Below are positions 37,641 through 44,937 of a DNA stretch of 64,000 nucleotides, in pieces (the stretch's first letter is position 1; each line of letters starts with the position of its first letter). The DNA comes from a virus. The position numbers and the translations under genes were made by a program. The DNA lies in IMG/VR virus record IMGVR_UViG_3300031857_011362, positions 1 to 64,000 of that record. One strand, 5' to 3'. The notes under the pieces were generated by a model, which ran no database searches, was not told the DNA's origin, and was given only the letters and a program-made list of their open reading frames with translations.

Positions 37641-39583
37641 CAATATCATATCTAGTTCTTGGTCAAATAATTCCCCCTGCTAATGCGGCTACTAATCTAT
37701 ACACAGTTCCGCCTTATATCAGCACAGTGGTCAGTACAATTGCAGTGTGCAATCAAGCAAATACTCCCACTACATTTAGTTTGTCAATTAGGCCGGCTGG
37801 AGCTAATGTAGAAACCAAACACTATTTAAATTACAACACTGCAATAGCCGGGAATGATACTATTGCATTGACACTGGGTATCACACTGGCAACCACAGAT
37901 GTAATCACTGCTACTTCTGCCTCGGGCACGGTCAGTTTTGTTGCATTTGGTGCAGAGACTGGTACATTGCCTGTGATAGTTGCTCCTGTTATTAACACGA
38001 TTGCTATCACTGATAGTTCTTATAGTACGATAAGTGCTACTGCTGTTGCATTAAGTGGTGGATATATTAAAATATTGGGTTCGGGATTTACACCTAGCTC
38101 AGTTGCATATTTGGGTGGAGTTGTTGCCACAACCACTACTTATATTAGTCCTGCTGAAGTCAGAGTACAATTGCCTGCAAAAACAGCAGGTACTCATTCA
38201 TTGATGTTGTTTACCGATATAGGCCTAGGAGCTATCTACGCTAATGGTGTGGTATATTCACCGACTCCAATATGGACATTTAGTTCTTACACCAATCCTA
38301 ATTTTAATAATATAGTTAACGTGCAGTTACTTGCAACTGGCGACGTGCCTTTGGTATACAGCTTGCAAAGTGGAAGTTCATTGCCAACTGGCGTTACACT
38401 AAGTTCGACTGGATTGATATCAGGTACTGCCACTGAAATTACTAGTACGACTACATTTACATTTACAGTAGTCGTGAGCGACCTGCAACTACAAACAGCA
38501 CCGCAATTGATTAGCTTGAGTATGACAGTTTATACTGGTATTATGTGGTCATGGGGCGCCGGCGGAAATGGCACCCTGGGGTTAGGCAATACTACATCTT
38601 ATTCTAGTCCAAAACAGATTGGTTCATTAACTGCTTGGTCAAAAGTTTCTGCAGGCTCCGCCCATGGGCTGGCCATCAAATTTGATGGTACTATGTGGTC
38701 ATGGGGTAGCGGTGGATCCGGCAAACTGGGGTTAGGCAATACTACATCTTATTCTAGTCCAGTACAGATTGGTTCATTAACTACTTGGTCAAGTATTTCT
38801 GCAAGTGATAGCAGCATAGCCGTCAAAACAGATGGTACCATGTGGTCATGGGGTACCAATGTTTGGGGTACTTTAGGTTTAAGCAATACTACATCTTATT
38901 CTAGTCCAAAACAGATTGGTTCATTAACTACTTGGTCAAATGTTTCTGCAGGTCAACGTCACGCCTTGGCCGTTAAAACAGATGGTACCATGTGGACATG
39001 GGGTAGCAATAGTTATGGGCAATTAGGTTTAAGCAATACTACATATTATTCTAGTCCAAAACAGATTGGTTCATTAACTACTTGGTCAAAAGTTTCTGCA
39101 GGTTTTAGTCACACCTTGGTCGTTAAAACAGATGGTACCATGTGGTCTTGGGGGCAAAATAGCTATGGGCAATTAGGTTTAGGTAATACTACATCTTATT
39201 CTAGTCCAAAACAGATTGGTTCATTAACTGCTTGGTCAAAAGTTTCTGTAGGTAATTATGGCAGCATGGCCATTAAAACAGATGGTACCATGTGGTCTTG
39301 GGGTTACAACATTGGTCAACTAGGATTAGGAGATACTATACGTAGATCCAGTCCAGTACAAGTTGGTGCATTAACTACTTGGTTAAATGTATCTGCCGGT
39401 AAGTATTACAGTGCAGCCATTAAAACAGATGGTACATTATGGGCTTGGGGTCGCAATTACGTCGGGCAATTAGGATTAGGCAATACTGCAAATACATCTA
39501 GTCCAGTACAGATTGGTGCGTTAACTACTTGGGCAAGTATTTCTGCGGGTCTTGGTAATTTTAGTTACGCAACTAGCAACTAA
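37637..39583 (+). CDS. YKVLGQ-type domain - IPT - putative Ig - RCC1 seven-blade protein
   Basis: A 648-residue protein which joins in one chain what the two preceding genes carry separately: a YKVLGQ-type domain (1-112, SYLVLGQIIPPANAATNLYTVP...VSFVAFGAETG), IPT/TIG (about 115-212), a putative-Ig domain (about 213-300) and seven RCC1 blades (302-648; WSWGAGGNG, WSWGSGGSG, WSWGTNVWG, WTWGSNSYG, WSWGQNSYG, WSWGYNIG, WAWGRNYVG). The first five blades are very alike in DNA (repeated actacatcttattctagtcc), indicating recent expansion within the gene. Probably a virion adhesin with an N-terminal anchor and a C-terminal propeller. Confidence 0.87.
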   Translation: MAISYLVLGQIIPPANAATNLYTVPPYISTVVSTIAVCNQANTPTTFSLSIRPAGANVETKHYLNYNTAIAGNDTIALTLGITLATTDVITATSASGTVSFVAFGAETGTLPVIVAPVINTIAITDSSYSTISATAVALSGGYIKILGSGFTPSSVAYLGGVVATTTTYISPAEVRVQLPAKTAGTHSLMLFTDIGLGAIYANGVVYSPTPIWTFSSYTNPNFNNIVNVQLLATGDVPLVYSLQSGSSLPTGVTLSSTGLISGTATEITSTTTFTFTVVVSDLQLQTAPQLISLSMTVYTGIMWSWGAGGNGTLGLGNTTSYSSPKQIGSLTAWSKVSAGSAHGLAIKFDGTMWSWGSGGSGKLGLGNTTSYSSPVQIGSLTTWSSISASDSSIAVKTDGTMWSWGTNVWGTLGLSNTTSYSSPKQIGSLTTWSNVSAGQRHALAVKTDGTMWTWGSNSYGQLGLSNTTYYSSPKQIGSLTTWSKVSAGFSHTLVVKTDGTMWSWGQNSYGQLGLGNTTSYSSPKQIGSLTAWSKVSVGNYGSMAIKTDGTMWSWGYNIGQLGLGDTIRRSSPVQVGALTTWLNVSAGKYYSAAIKTDGTLWAWGRNYVGQLGLGNTANTSSPVQIGALTTWASISAGLGNFSYATSN

Positions 39584-39587
39584 CTAA

Positions 39588-39654
39588 TTGCCTGGCCAGG
39601 TCTGAAAACCTCGATAACTACACTACTAGTACAAAATTAATAAATACAGCATGG
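39588..39654 (+). repeat. Intergenic promoter module, copy 2
   Basis: The second copy of the 67-bp module described at 37574, with 6 differences. The palindrome half is changed but still symmetric (cctggccagg), which suggests that the symmetry is kept by selection. Confidence 0.85.
39640..39647 (+). promoter_or_regulatory. Late promoter ATAAATAC, 3 nt before ATG
   Basis: ATAAATAC, then agc, then the ATG at 39651, the same trinucleotide as at 35195. No Shine-Dalgarno. Confidence 0.68.
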
Positions 39655-39980
39655 CAAACACATATAAAATCTTAGGACAAGTCAACACAGCAGTTGACAC
39701 ACTGACCACACTGTACACAGTGCCAGTCGCAACCAGTACCATTATCAGTACTTTAGCAGTGTGCAATCAAGCAAACACTGCATCTACATACAGTATAGCA
39801 ATCAGACCGGCTGGAGCGGCAATAGACTCTAGGCACTATATCAACTACAACACCACTGTGCCAGCCAATGACACAGTGACACTAGCTATTGGCATAACAC
39901 TAGGTGCAACTGATGTAATCACAGTGAGTTCAAATTCCGTATTGGTCAGTTTTCTAGCATTCGGAAGTGAGATTTCGTAA
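39651..39980 (+). CDS. Stand-alone YKVLGQ-type virion domain
   Basis: A 109-residue protein that is only the N-terminal domain found in the genes at 35206 and 37637: YKILGQVNTAVDTLTTLYTVP, STLAVCNQANTASTYSIAIRPAG, RHYINYNTTVPANDTVTLAIGITL and a final VSFLAFGSE. The stop overlaps the ATG of the next gene by one base (taATG), and that next gene begins with an IPT domain. The junction where the 37637 protein is continuous is therefore an in-register stop/start here. The pair is probably made in equal amounts and may assemble together. Confidence 0.72.
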   Translation: MANTYKILGQVNTAVDTLTTLYTVPVATSTIISTLAVCNQANTASTYSIAIRPAGAAIDSRHYINYNTTVPANDTVTLAIGITLGATDVITVSSNSVLVSFLAFGSEIS

Positions 39981-41941
39981 TGGGAGTCAGGCTCAGTAGC
40001 AAGCAGTCAACCGCGAGTGCTAGTGCAGTATCTAGCACGGTGATTACCACTACTACCAGTGTTTCTGCACCTGTCATAAGTCAAATCTATTACACTGACA
40101 GTTCGTACAACAATACTGCATCTACACTAATTTTATCAACTGGTGGATATATTAAAATAATTGGCACAGGCTTTGAAGCTGGATCCGTTGTGTATGTAGG
40201 TGGACAAACTTCAAATGTTATAGAAAAAACTTTTGTTAGTAGCACAGAAATTCGTATTCAAGTTGGTGCATTAATTTCTGCTACATATTCACTCATGGTG
40301 TTTAATACTAACAATACCGGCGCAATATATGCAAACGGTGTTGTGTCATCTTCTGTACCAAATTGGACAATTCCAGCTGGCAGTATAGCGACTGTTTATG
40401 AAACAATAGCTGTCAACAATTTGGTTACTGCTCCTAGTGATAGCGCAGTAACTTATTCTATAACCGGTGGCGCACTCCCGCCTGGTGTACTGTTAAATTC
40501 AGTTACCGGCAGTTTGAGTGGAACTGCTCCAACAGTAGCAAATCAAACTATATATAATTTCACAGTTACTGCTATTGATGCCGAATTACAGACAACAAGC
40601 AGAGAATACAGTTACACAATTAACCCAGACGTAGTTACTTGGAACTCCCCCGCAGCAGGTGCAACATTAACCGCTCAAATAGGAACTGCATATACCCAAG
40701 CATTGAGCGCAACTAGTGCCGCAGGAAAGACGATTTCTTATTCCGCAAATGCATTGCCCGCTGGGTTAAGTATCAGTGGTTCAAGTATTACCGGAACGCC
40801 AAGTGCGACGTCTTCTATTTCATCATTAATAACTGCAACGGCTGCAACCACAAATAGAACTGCAACTAGGACATTTAATTGGAATATTCCTCTTTTACCT
40901 ACTTATACCATAACACCGGCAGCATCAAGTGTTAATGAGGGTTCAGCATTAACATTTAATGTTGGTGGAACAAATATTACCAATGGAACATATTACTGGT
41001 CAATTAATAATTCTACTACTGCAGCCGGTGATTTTTCAGCCAGTACTGGTTCATTTACAATAACCTCTAATGCCGGTTCATTTACAGTAACTGCGGTTGC
41101 CGATGTAACAACAGAAGGTGCTCAAACATTTACGGTGTCATTGAGAACTGGTAGTACCAGTGGTACCATAGTTGCCACAAGTAGTACTGTGACAATTAAT
41201 GATACAAGCAGAGCGTCAGGTCAAGAATCCTTCACAACCGCTGGCACTTACACTTGGGTTGCGCCAGTCGGAATCACTAGTGTATGTGTAGTTGCTGTTG
41301 GAGGCGGTGGCGCAAGTGGCGGATGGAACGGCGGCTCCGGCGGCGGCCTTGGATGGAAAAATAACATAGCAGTAACACCAGGAGCAAGTTATACAGTCAG
41401 AGTCGGTGCAGGCGGTACGAAAGTTAACGGGGCGGTCGCTGGCAGTGCCGGCGGTGACAGTTATTTCATCAATACGACCACTGTCAAAGGTGGTGGCGGC
41501 GCAGGTGGAGCACAGGGCTTTGATGCACCGGCTGCAGCAGGTGGAACATACACTGGCGACGGCGGTGGTAACGGCGGCGCGAGTGGAATATACAACCTAT
41601 CCCCAAGCCAATATGGTGGCGGGGGTGGTGCAGGGGGCTACGCAGGCGCCGGTGGCCGGGGCAACAACGCCACGAATCCGCCAACGGCCGGCAGTGGTGG
41701 CGGTGGCGGTGGCGGTAATAGCGCACCCGGCGGTGGCGTAGGACTGAATGGACAAGGTACCAATGGCGCCGCTGGCACTGGCGGCGTCGGTGGTGGTGGC
41801 TCGGGCGGCACTACTGCCGGTTATGGTGCTGGCTCAAGTCATGCCGGCGGCACACTGCCAGTCACTGCTTCCAGTGGTGCAGTTCGTATTATCTGGGGAC
41901 CGGGTCGAGCATTCCCATCTACACTCACTACAGATCAATAA
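39980..41941 (+). CDS. IPT - putative Ig - Calx-beta protein with Gly-rich tip
   Basis: A 653-residue protein built like the RCC1 proteins: IPT/TIG (about 24-115), two putative-Ig domains (about 116-300), Calx-beta (about 303-410), but with a glycine-rich domain in place of the propeller (about 414-653; opening ESFTTAGTYTWVAPVGITSVCVVAVGGGG, then many GGGG and GGxGG runs). The opening is typical of glycine-rich tip domains of phage and bacterial adhesins; Gly-rich loops act in receptor binding in T4-type gp38 adhesins. The Gly-rich DNA is visibly G+C-rich against the AT-rich surroundings, so this end may have been acquired separately. No RCC1 blade is present. Confidence 0.78.
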   Translation: MGVRLSSKQSTASASAVSSTVITTTTSVSAPVISQIYYTDSSYNNTASTLILSTGGYIKIIGTGFEAGSVVYVGGQTSNVIEKTFVSSTEIRIQVGALISATYSLMVFNTNNTGAIYANGVVSSSVPNWTIPAGSIATVYETIAVNNLVTAPSDSAVTYSITGGALPPGVLLNSVTGSLSGTAPTVANQTIYNFTVTAIDAELQTTSREYSYTINPDVVTWNSPAAGATLTAQIGTAYTQALSATSAAGKTISYSANALPAGLSISGSSITGTPSATSSISSLITATAATTNRTATRTFNWNIPLLPTYTITPAASSVNEGSALTFNVGGTNITNGTYYWSINNSTTAAGDFSASTGSFTITSNAGSFTVTAVADVTTEGAQTFTVSLRTGSTSGTIVATSSTVTINDTSRASGQESFTTAGTYTWVAPVGITSVCVVAVGGGGASGGWNGGSGGGLGWKNNIAVTPGASYTVRVGAGGTKVNGAVAGSAGGDSYFINTTTVKGGGGAGGAQGFDAPAAAGGTYTGDGGGNGGASGIYNLSPSQYGGGGGAGGYAGAGGRGNNATNPPTAGSGGGGGGGNSAPGGGVGLNGQGTNGAAGTGGVGGGGSGGTTAGYGAGSSHAGGTLPVTASSGAVRIIWGPGRAFPSTLTTDQ

Positions 41942-41954
41942 AAAGGAAAACAAA

Positions 41955-42215
41955 ATGCAAGAAAATCTTTATATTGAAATTGAAAACGGTGTAACAAAAA
42001 ACCATCCTGCGTATGAAAGTAATTTAATTCAAGCGTTTGGTTCAGTACCATCTAATTGGATGCCGTTTATCCGTGTTGAGCGCCCTAAACCTAGTAGTTA
42101 CCAAATTGTTTTAGATGATACACCTGTTTATACGATAGTAGATGGTGTTTGCATGGATGTTTGGTCAGTACGAGAAATGACCGAAGAAGAAAAAATAGAA
42201 TATGATAGTCAATAG
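41955..42215 (+). CDS. Small DUF4376/fibre-assembly-like protein
   Basis: An 86-residue protein. A longer frame is open upstream, but the ATG at 41955 has a good Shine-Dalgarno (aaaagga), follows the previous stop by 13 bp and gives the sensible protein QENLYIEIENGVTKNHPAYESNLIQAFGSVPSNWMPFIRVERP...YTIVDGVCMDVWSVREMTEEEK. The pattern of a short 'nGv..nhP....n' start, 'pf.rv.rP' and an acidic end is that of small proteins that accompany phage fibres, some of them fibre-assembly factors. It stands directly behind the Gly-rich adhesin and is a candidate chaperone for it. Compare the 128-residue gene at 53408. Confidence 0.6.
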   Translation: MQENLYIEIENGVTKNHPAYESNLIQAFGSVPSNWMPFIRVERPKPSSYQIVLDDTPVYTIVDGVCMDVWSVREMTEEEKIEYDSQ

Positions 42216-42276
42216 AAAAAACTAGAAGAACTCTTGGCCATAAACACATAAACACATTTATTACAAAGGAAACAAA

Positions 42277-42534
42277 ATGATAGACTTAGAAAACATGCCT
42301 GCTCCAACAGCAGAACAAATTGCACAAGCCAGAGAAAACGCAATAAATGCTGAACGACCTGCAGCCGCAGGTTATGGCACAGATAAAGCTATATTTGGTT
42401 ATGGATTTAATAGTAGTTCACAAAGGGTATCAATGACAAATCTAGTATCAAACACTGGTATTGTAGCTACTGATACTGCAGGTGTTGGTACTGCTAGATT
42501 TTTATTAGCAGCCGCAGGGTATTCATTAAGTTAA
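42277..42534 (+). CDS. Small protein ending in one kelch-like 'KAIFGYG' unit
   Basis: An 85-residue protein: an acidic/Ala-rich N-terminal helix (DLENMPAPTAEQIAQARENAINAERPAAAGYG) and one repeat unit (DKAIFGYGFNSSSQRVSMTNLVSNTGIVATDTAGVGTARFLLAAAGYS). The unit is the one in the 70-residue protein at 27633, closer to its usual multi-copy form. The start has a Shine-Dalgarno (aaagga). As it has one blade only, it might work as an oligomer, as an end cap on a fibre, or be what remains of a longer fibre gene. Confidence 0.62.
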   Translation: MIDLENMPAPTAEQIAQARENAINAERPAAAGYGTDKAIFGYGFNSSSQRVSMTNLVSNTGIVATDTAGVGTARFLLAAAGYSLS

Positions 42535-42545
42535 AAGAGTAAAAA

Positions 42546-44285
42546 ATGGCGTATAAGACTACCAGCAAGAAATCAGTAGCAAACATTGGTGTTAAGGCTA
42601 GCAGTAATATAACTACAACTCCGCCTCCGGTGATCAGTCAAGTTTACTATACCGACAGTGCATACAATGTAATTCCAGCAATCACACCCGTTAGCTATCT
42701 CAAGTTAGTTGGCACTGGATTTCAGTACGGTGCCACCGTATATCTAAACGGATTAACAACCACAGTGTTGTCCACTACTGTGGTCAACAGCACAGAAATC
42801 AGAGTTCGCATCGCCGCACTCAGTGCAGGCACCTATTCACTCATGCTGTTTAATCCCAACAACACTGGCGGAATATATGCAACGGGTGTGACATTTTTAA
42901 CATCTACTTATACCATAACACCTGCAGCATCAAGTGTCAATGAAGGTAGTTCTTTAACATTTAATGTTGGTGGAACAAATATTATCAATGGAACATATTA
43001 CTGGTCGATTAATAATATCTCAACTGCGGCAGCTGATTTTTCTGGCTCAGTAACTTCTGGTTCATTTACAATAACTTCTAATGCCGGATCATTTACAGTA
43101 ACACCAACGGCTGATATAACAACCGAAGGTGCAGAAACATTTACGGTGTCATTGAGAACTGGTAGTGTTAGTGGTACCATAGTTGCAACAAGTAGTACTG
43201 TAACGATTAATGATACTAGTGTTCTTGTATATTATCTTTGGTCTTGGGGCCAGAATAACGGCACCCTGGGGTTAGGCAATAATACATCTTATTCTAGTCC
43301 AAAACAAGTGGGTGCATTAACTACTTGGTTAAATATTTCTGCAGGTAAATATCACTCCCTGGCCATTAAAACTGATGGTACGATGTGGTCATGGGGTGCT
43401 GGCGCAAACGGCAGAACAGGTTTAAGTAATACTACATTTTATTCTAGTCCAGTACAAATTGGTGCATTAACCACATGGTCAAGTATTTCTGCAAAAAATG
43501 CTGATCACTCCCTGGCCACCAAAACTGATGGTACGATGTGGTCATGGGGATTTAATGGCAACGGCCGACTTGGTTTAGGAGATACTACAGATAGATCCAG
43601 CCCAGTACAAATTGGTGCATTAACTACTTGGTCAAAGACTACTGTAAGTGAATACCACTGCCTGGCCATTAAAACTGATGGTACGATGTGGTCATGGGGT
43701 TCTGGCCAGAACGGCAAACTGGGTTTAAATAGTAGCGGAGAACAATATGTTCCAGCACAGATTGGTGCATTAACTACTTGGTCAAGTATTTCTGCAAGTA
43801 TTTATCACGGCATGGCCATTAAAACAAATGGTACTCTGTGGGTATGGGGTGGCAACCAGGTGGGCGTACTTGGTTTAGGAGATACTATATCTAGATCCAG
43901 TCCAGTACAAATTGGTGCATTAACTACTTGGTCAAAAATTAGTACAGGTCAGACTCACAACATGGCCATTAAAACAGATGGTACTCTGTGGGTATGGGGT
44001 GAAAATTCATATGGGCGGTTAGGTTTAGGAGATACCACAAATAGATCCAGTCCAGTACAAATTGGCGCATTAACTACTTGGTTAAATATTTCTGCCGGTA
44101 AGTATTACAGTTCGGCAATCAAAACAGATGGTACCATGTGGGCTTGGGGAAGAAATATATTCGGTGAGCTAGGACAAGGTGACACTATCAATCGGTCCAG
44201 CCCAGTGCAAGTTGGCGCATTAACTACTTGGTTAAATATTTCTGGAGGTGGTAGACACACCCTGGCTATTGGAGGCCTCCGATAA
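42546..44285 (+). CDS. IPT - Calx-beta - RCC1 seven-blade protein
   Basis: A 579-residue protein: IPT/TIG (about 24-118; LKLVGTGFQYGATVYLNG), one Calx-beta domain (about 120-227; SSVNEGSSLTFNV, ending VTINDTS) and seven RCC1 blades (230-579; LWSWGQNNG, WSWGAGANG, WSWGFNGNG, WSWGSGQNG, WVWGGNQVG, WVWGENSYG, WAWGRNIFG). The putative-Ig domains of the related proteins are missing, which shows that each middle module can be dropped. The Calx-beta DNA is nearly the same as in 25260 and 30415. The gene ends inside an inverted repeat. Confidence 0.86.
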   Translation: MAYKTTSKKSVANIGVKASSNITTTPPPVISQVYYTDSAYNVIPAITPVSYLKLVGTGFQYGATVYLNGLTTTVLSTTVVNSTEIRVRIAALSAGTYSLMLFNPNNTGGIYATGVTFLTSTYTITPAASSVNEGSSLTFNVGGTNIINGTYYWSINNISTAAADFSGSVTSGSFTITSNAGSFTVTPTADITTEGAETFTVSLRTGSVSGTIVATSSTVTINDTSVLVYYLWSWGQNNGTLGLGNNTSYSSPKQVGALTTWLNISAGKYHSLAIKTDGTMWSWGAGANGRTGLSNTTFYSSPVQIGALTTWSSISAKNADHSLATKTDGTMWSWGFNGNGRLGLGDTTDRSSPVQIGALTTWSKTTVSEYHCLAIKTDGTMWSWGSGQNGKLGLNSSGEQYVPAQIGALTTWSSISASIYHGMAIKTNGTLWVWGGNQVGVLGLGDTISRSSPVQIGALTTWSKISTGQTHNMAIKTDGTLWVWGENSYGRLGLGDTTNRSSPVQIGALTTWLNISAGKYYSSAIKTDGTMWAWGRNIFGELGQGDTINRSSPVQVGALTTWLNISGGGRHTLAIGGLR

Positions 44286-44305
44286 TTTTGGTCCGAAATT
44301 ATCGG
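44279..44305. repeat. Inverted repeat across the stop of the 42546 gene
   Basis: ccgataattt (44279-44288) and aaattatcgg (44296-44305) form a 10-bp stem with a 7-base loop. It spans the stop codon at 44283-44285. No T-run follows, so it is not a standard intrinsic terminator; a protective or weak terminating hairpin is possible. Confidence 0.6.
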
Positions 44306-44327
44306 TTAAAAGTAAATTTAAATATGA

Positions 44328-44465
44328 CAATACTACAATTACCTATATATATTAGTTTTAATACCAACATTAGCTTTTGCTGATCCACAAATTCTTACTT
44401 TTGATGGTTACTGTGATAAAACTGAAAACATTTTTAAAGCATTAAGAGAAAGATTTAATGTATAG
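44328..44465 (+). pseudogene. Remnant of a small secreted protein, start lost
   Basis: Within the 264-bp gap after the RCC1 gene, one frame reads YLYILVLIPTLAFA, which looks like a signal peptide with an AFA/D cleavage site, then DPQILTFDGYCDKTENIFKALRERFNV and a stop. There is no ATG in that frame; an ATG at 44324 (MTILQLPIYI) lies in another frame and could be joined by a one-base shift. It looks like a decayed gene for a small exported protein unlike any neighbour. Confidence 0.4.
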
Positions 44466-44524
44466 TGGCGGATGGGTACTTTCATACGATTGCAATCTCT
44501 AGCTAACTAAACAATCAACTCAGC

Positions 44525-44532
44525 ATAAATAC
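44525..44532 (+). promoter_or_regulatory. Late promoter element with leader
   Basis: ATAAATAC lies 17 bp before the ATG at 44550, with an aagaga Shine-Dalgarno-like stretch between. This one has a normal leader. Confidence 0.6.
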
Positions 44533-44549
44533 AATAAGAGAACACAAAT

Positions 44550-44933
44550 ATGGCATTAACACAAATACTCAGCTCCAGCGTATCAAACATAGCATCCATT
44601 ATCTTGAACGACATTTCTAGTCAGTTTGACGGGGCGAAATCTGTGTTTCCATTGATGTTAGATCAAACAAGCATAAATACTATTATTGATAGTAAAGATT
44701 TAGAAGTAGTGGTCAATGGACAAAGGTTAGCTCCGTACGTGACTACTTATACGTATCCATGGTTAACACCATATGATTCATTCAAAGGATTCAAAGTTAG
44801 TGGTAGCAATCTTATAATTTACAATGCGCCTTATATTGGCGACACTGCATTTTTAAAGTTGACACCCGTGTCTGCAACTAAGCAGACGAGAAGGTACCCG
44901 TTTTCAGCAACAACAATTGTATTAGGAGATTAA
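44550..44933 (+). CDS. Conserved virion structural protein
   Basis: A 127-residue protein containing DLEVVVNGQRLAPYVTTYTYPWLTPYDSFKGFKVSGSNLIIYNAPYIGDTAFLKL, a pattern I associate with small structural proteins of aquatic T4-like phages that precede a large structural gene like the next one. It starts a new transcript from a late promoter and is followed at 4 bp by the 964-residue gene. No enzymatic motif. The segment 'vvNGQRL.PY..tY' resembles the beta modules at the ends of the fibre proteins, so it may be a fibre or baseplate joint. Confidence 0.65.
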   Translation: MALTQILSSSVSNIASIILNDISSQFDGAKSVFPLMLDQTSINTIIDSKDLEVVVNGQRLAPYVTTYTYPWLTPYDSFKGFKVSGSNLIIYNAPYIGDTAFLKLTPVSATKQTRRYPFSATTIVLGD

Positions 44934-44937
44934 TTAA

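Noticed and set aside
41406-41741. 111-codon + frame in the Gly-rich tip
   Set aside because: Out-of-frame reading of GGN runs; the in-frame Gly-rich protein has clear family features.
41748-41954. Longer version of the 41955 protein
   Set aside because: The extra part is an out-of-frame reading of the Gly-rich gene; the Shine-Dalgarno lies before 41955.
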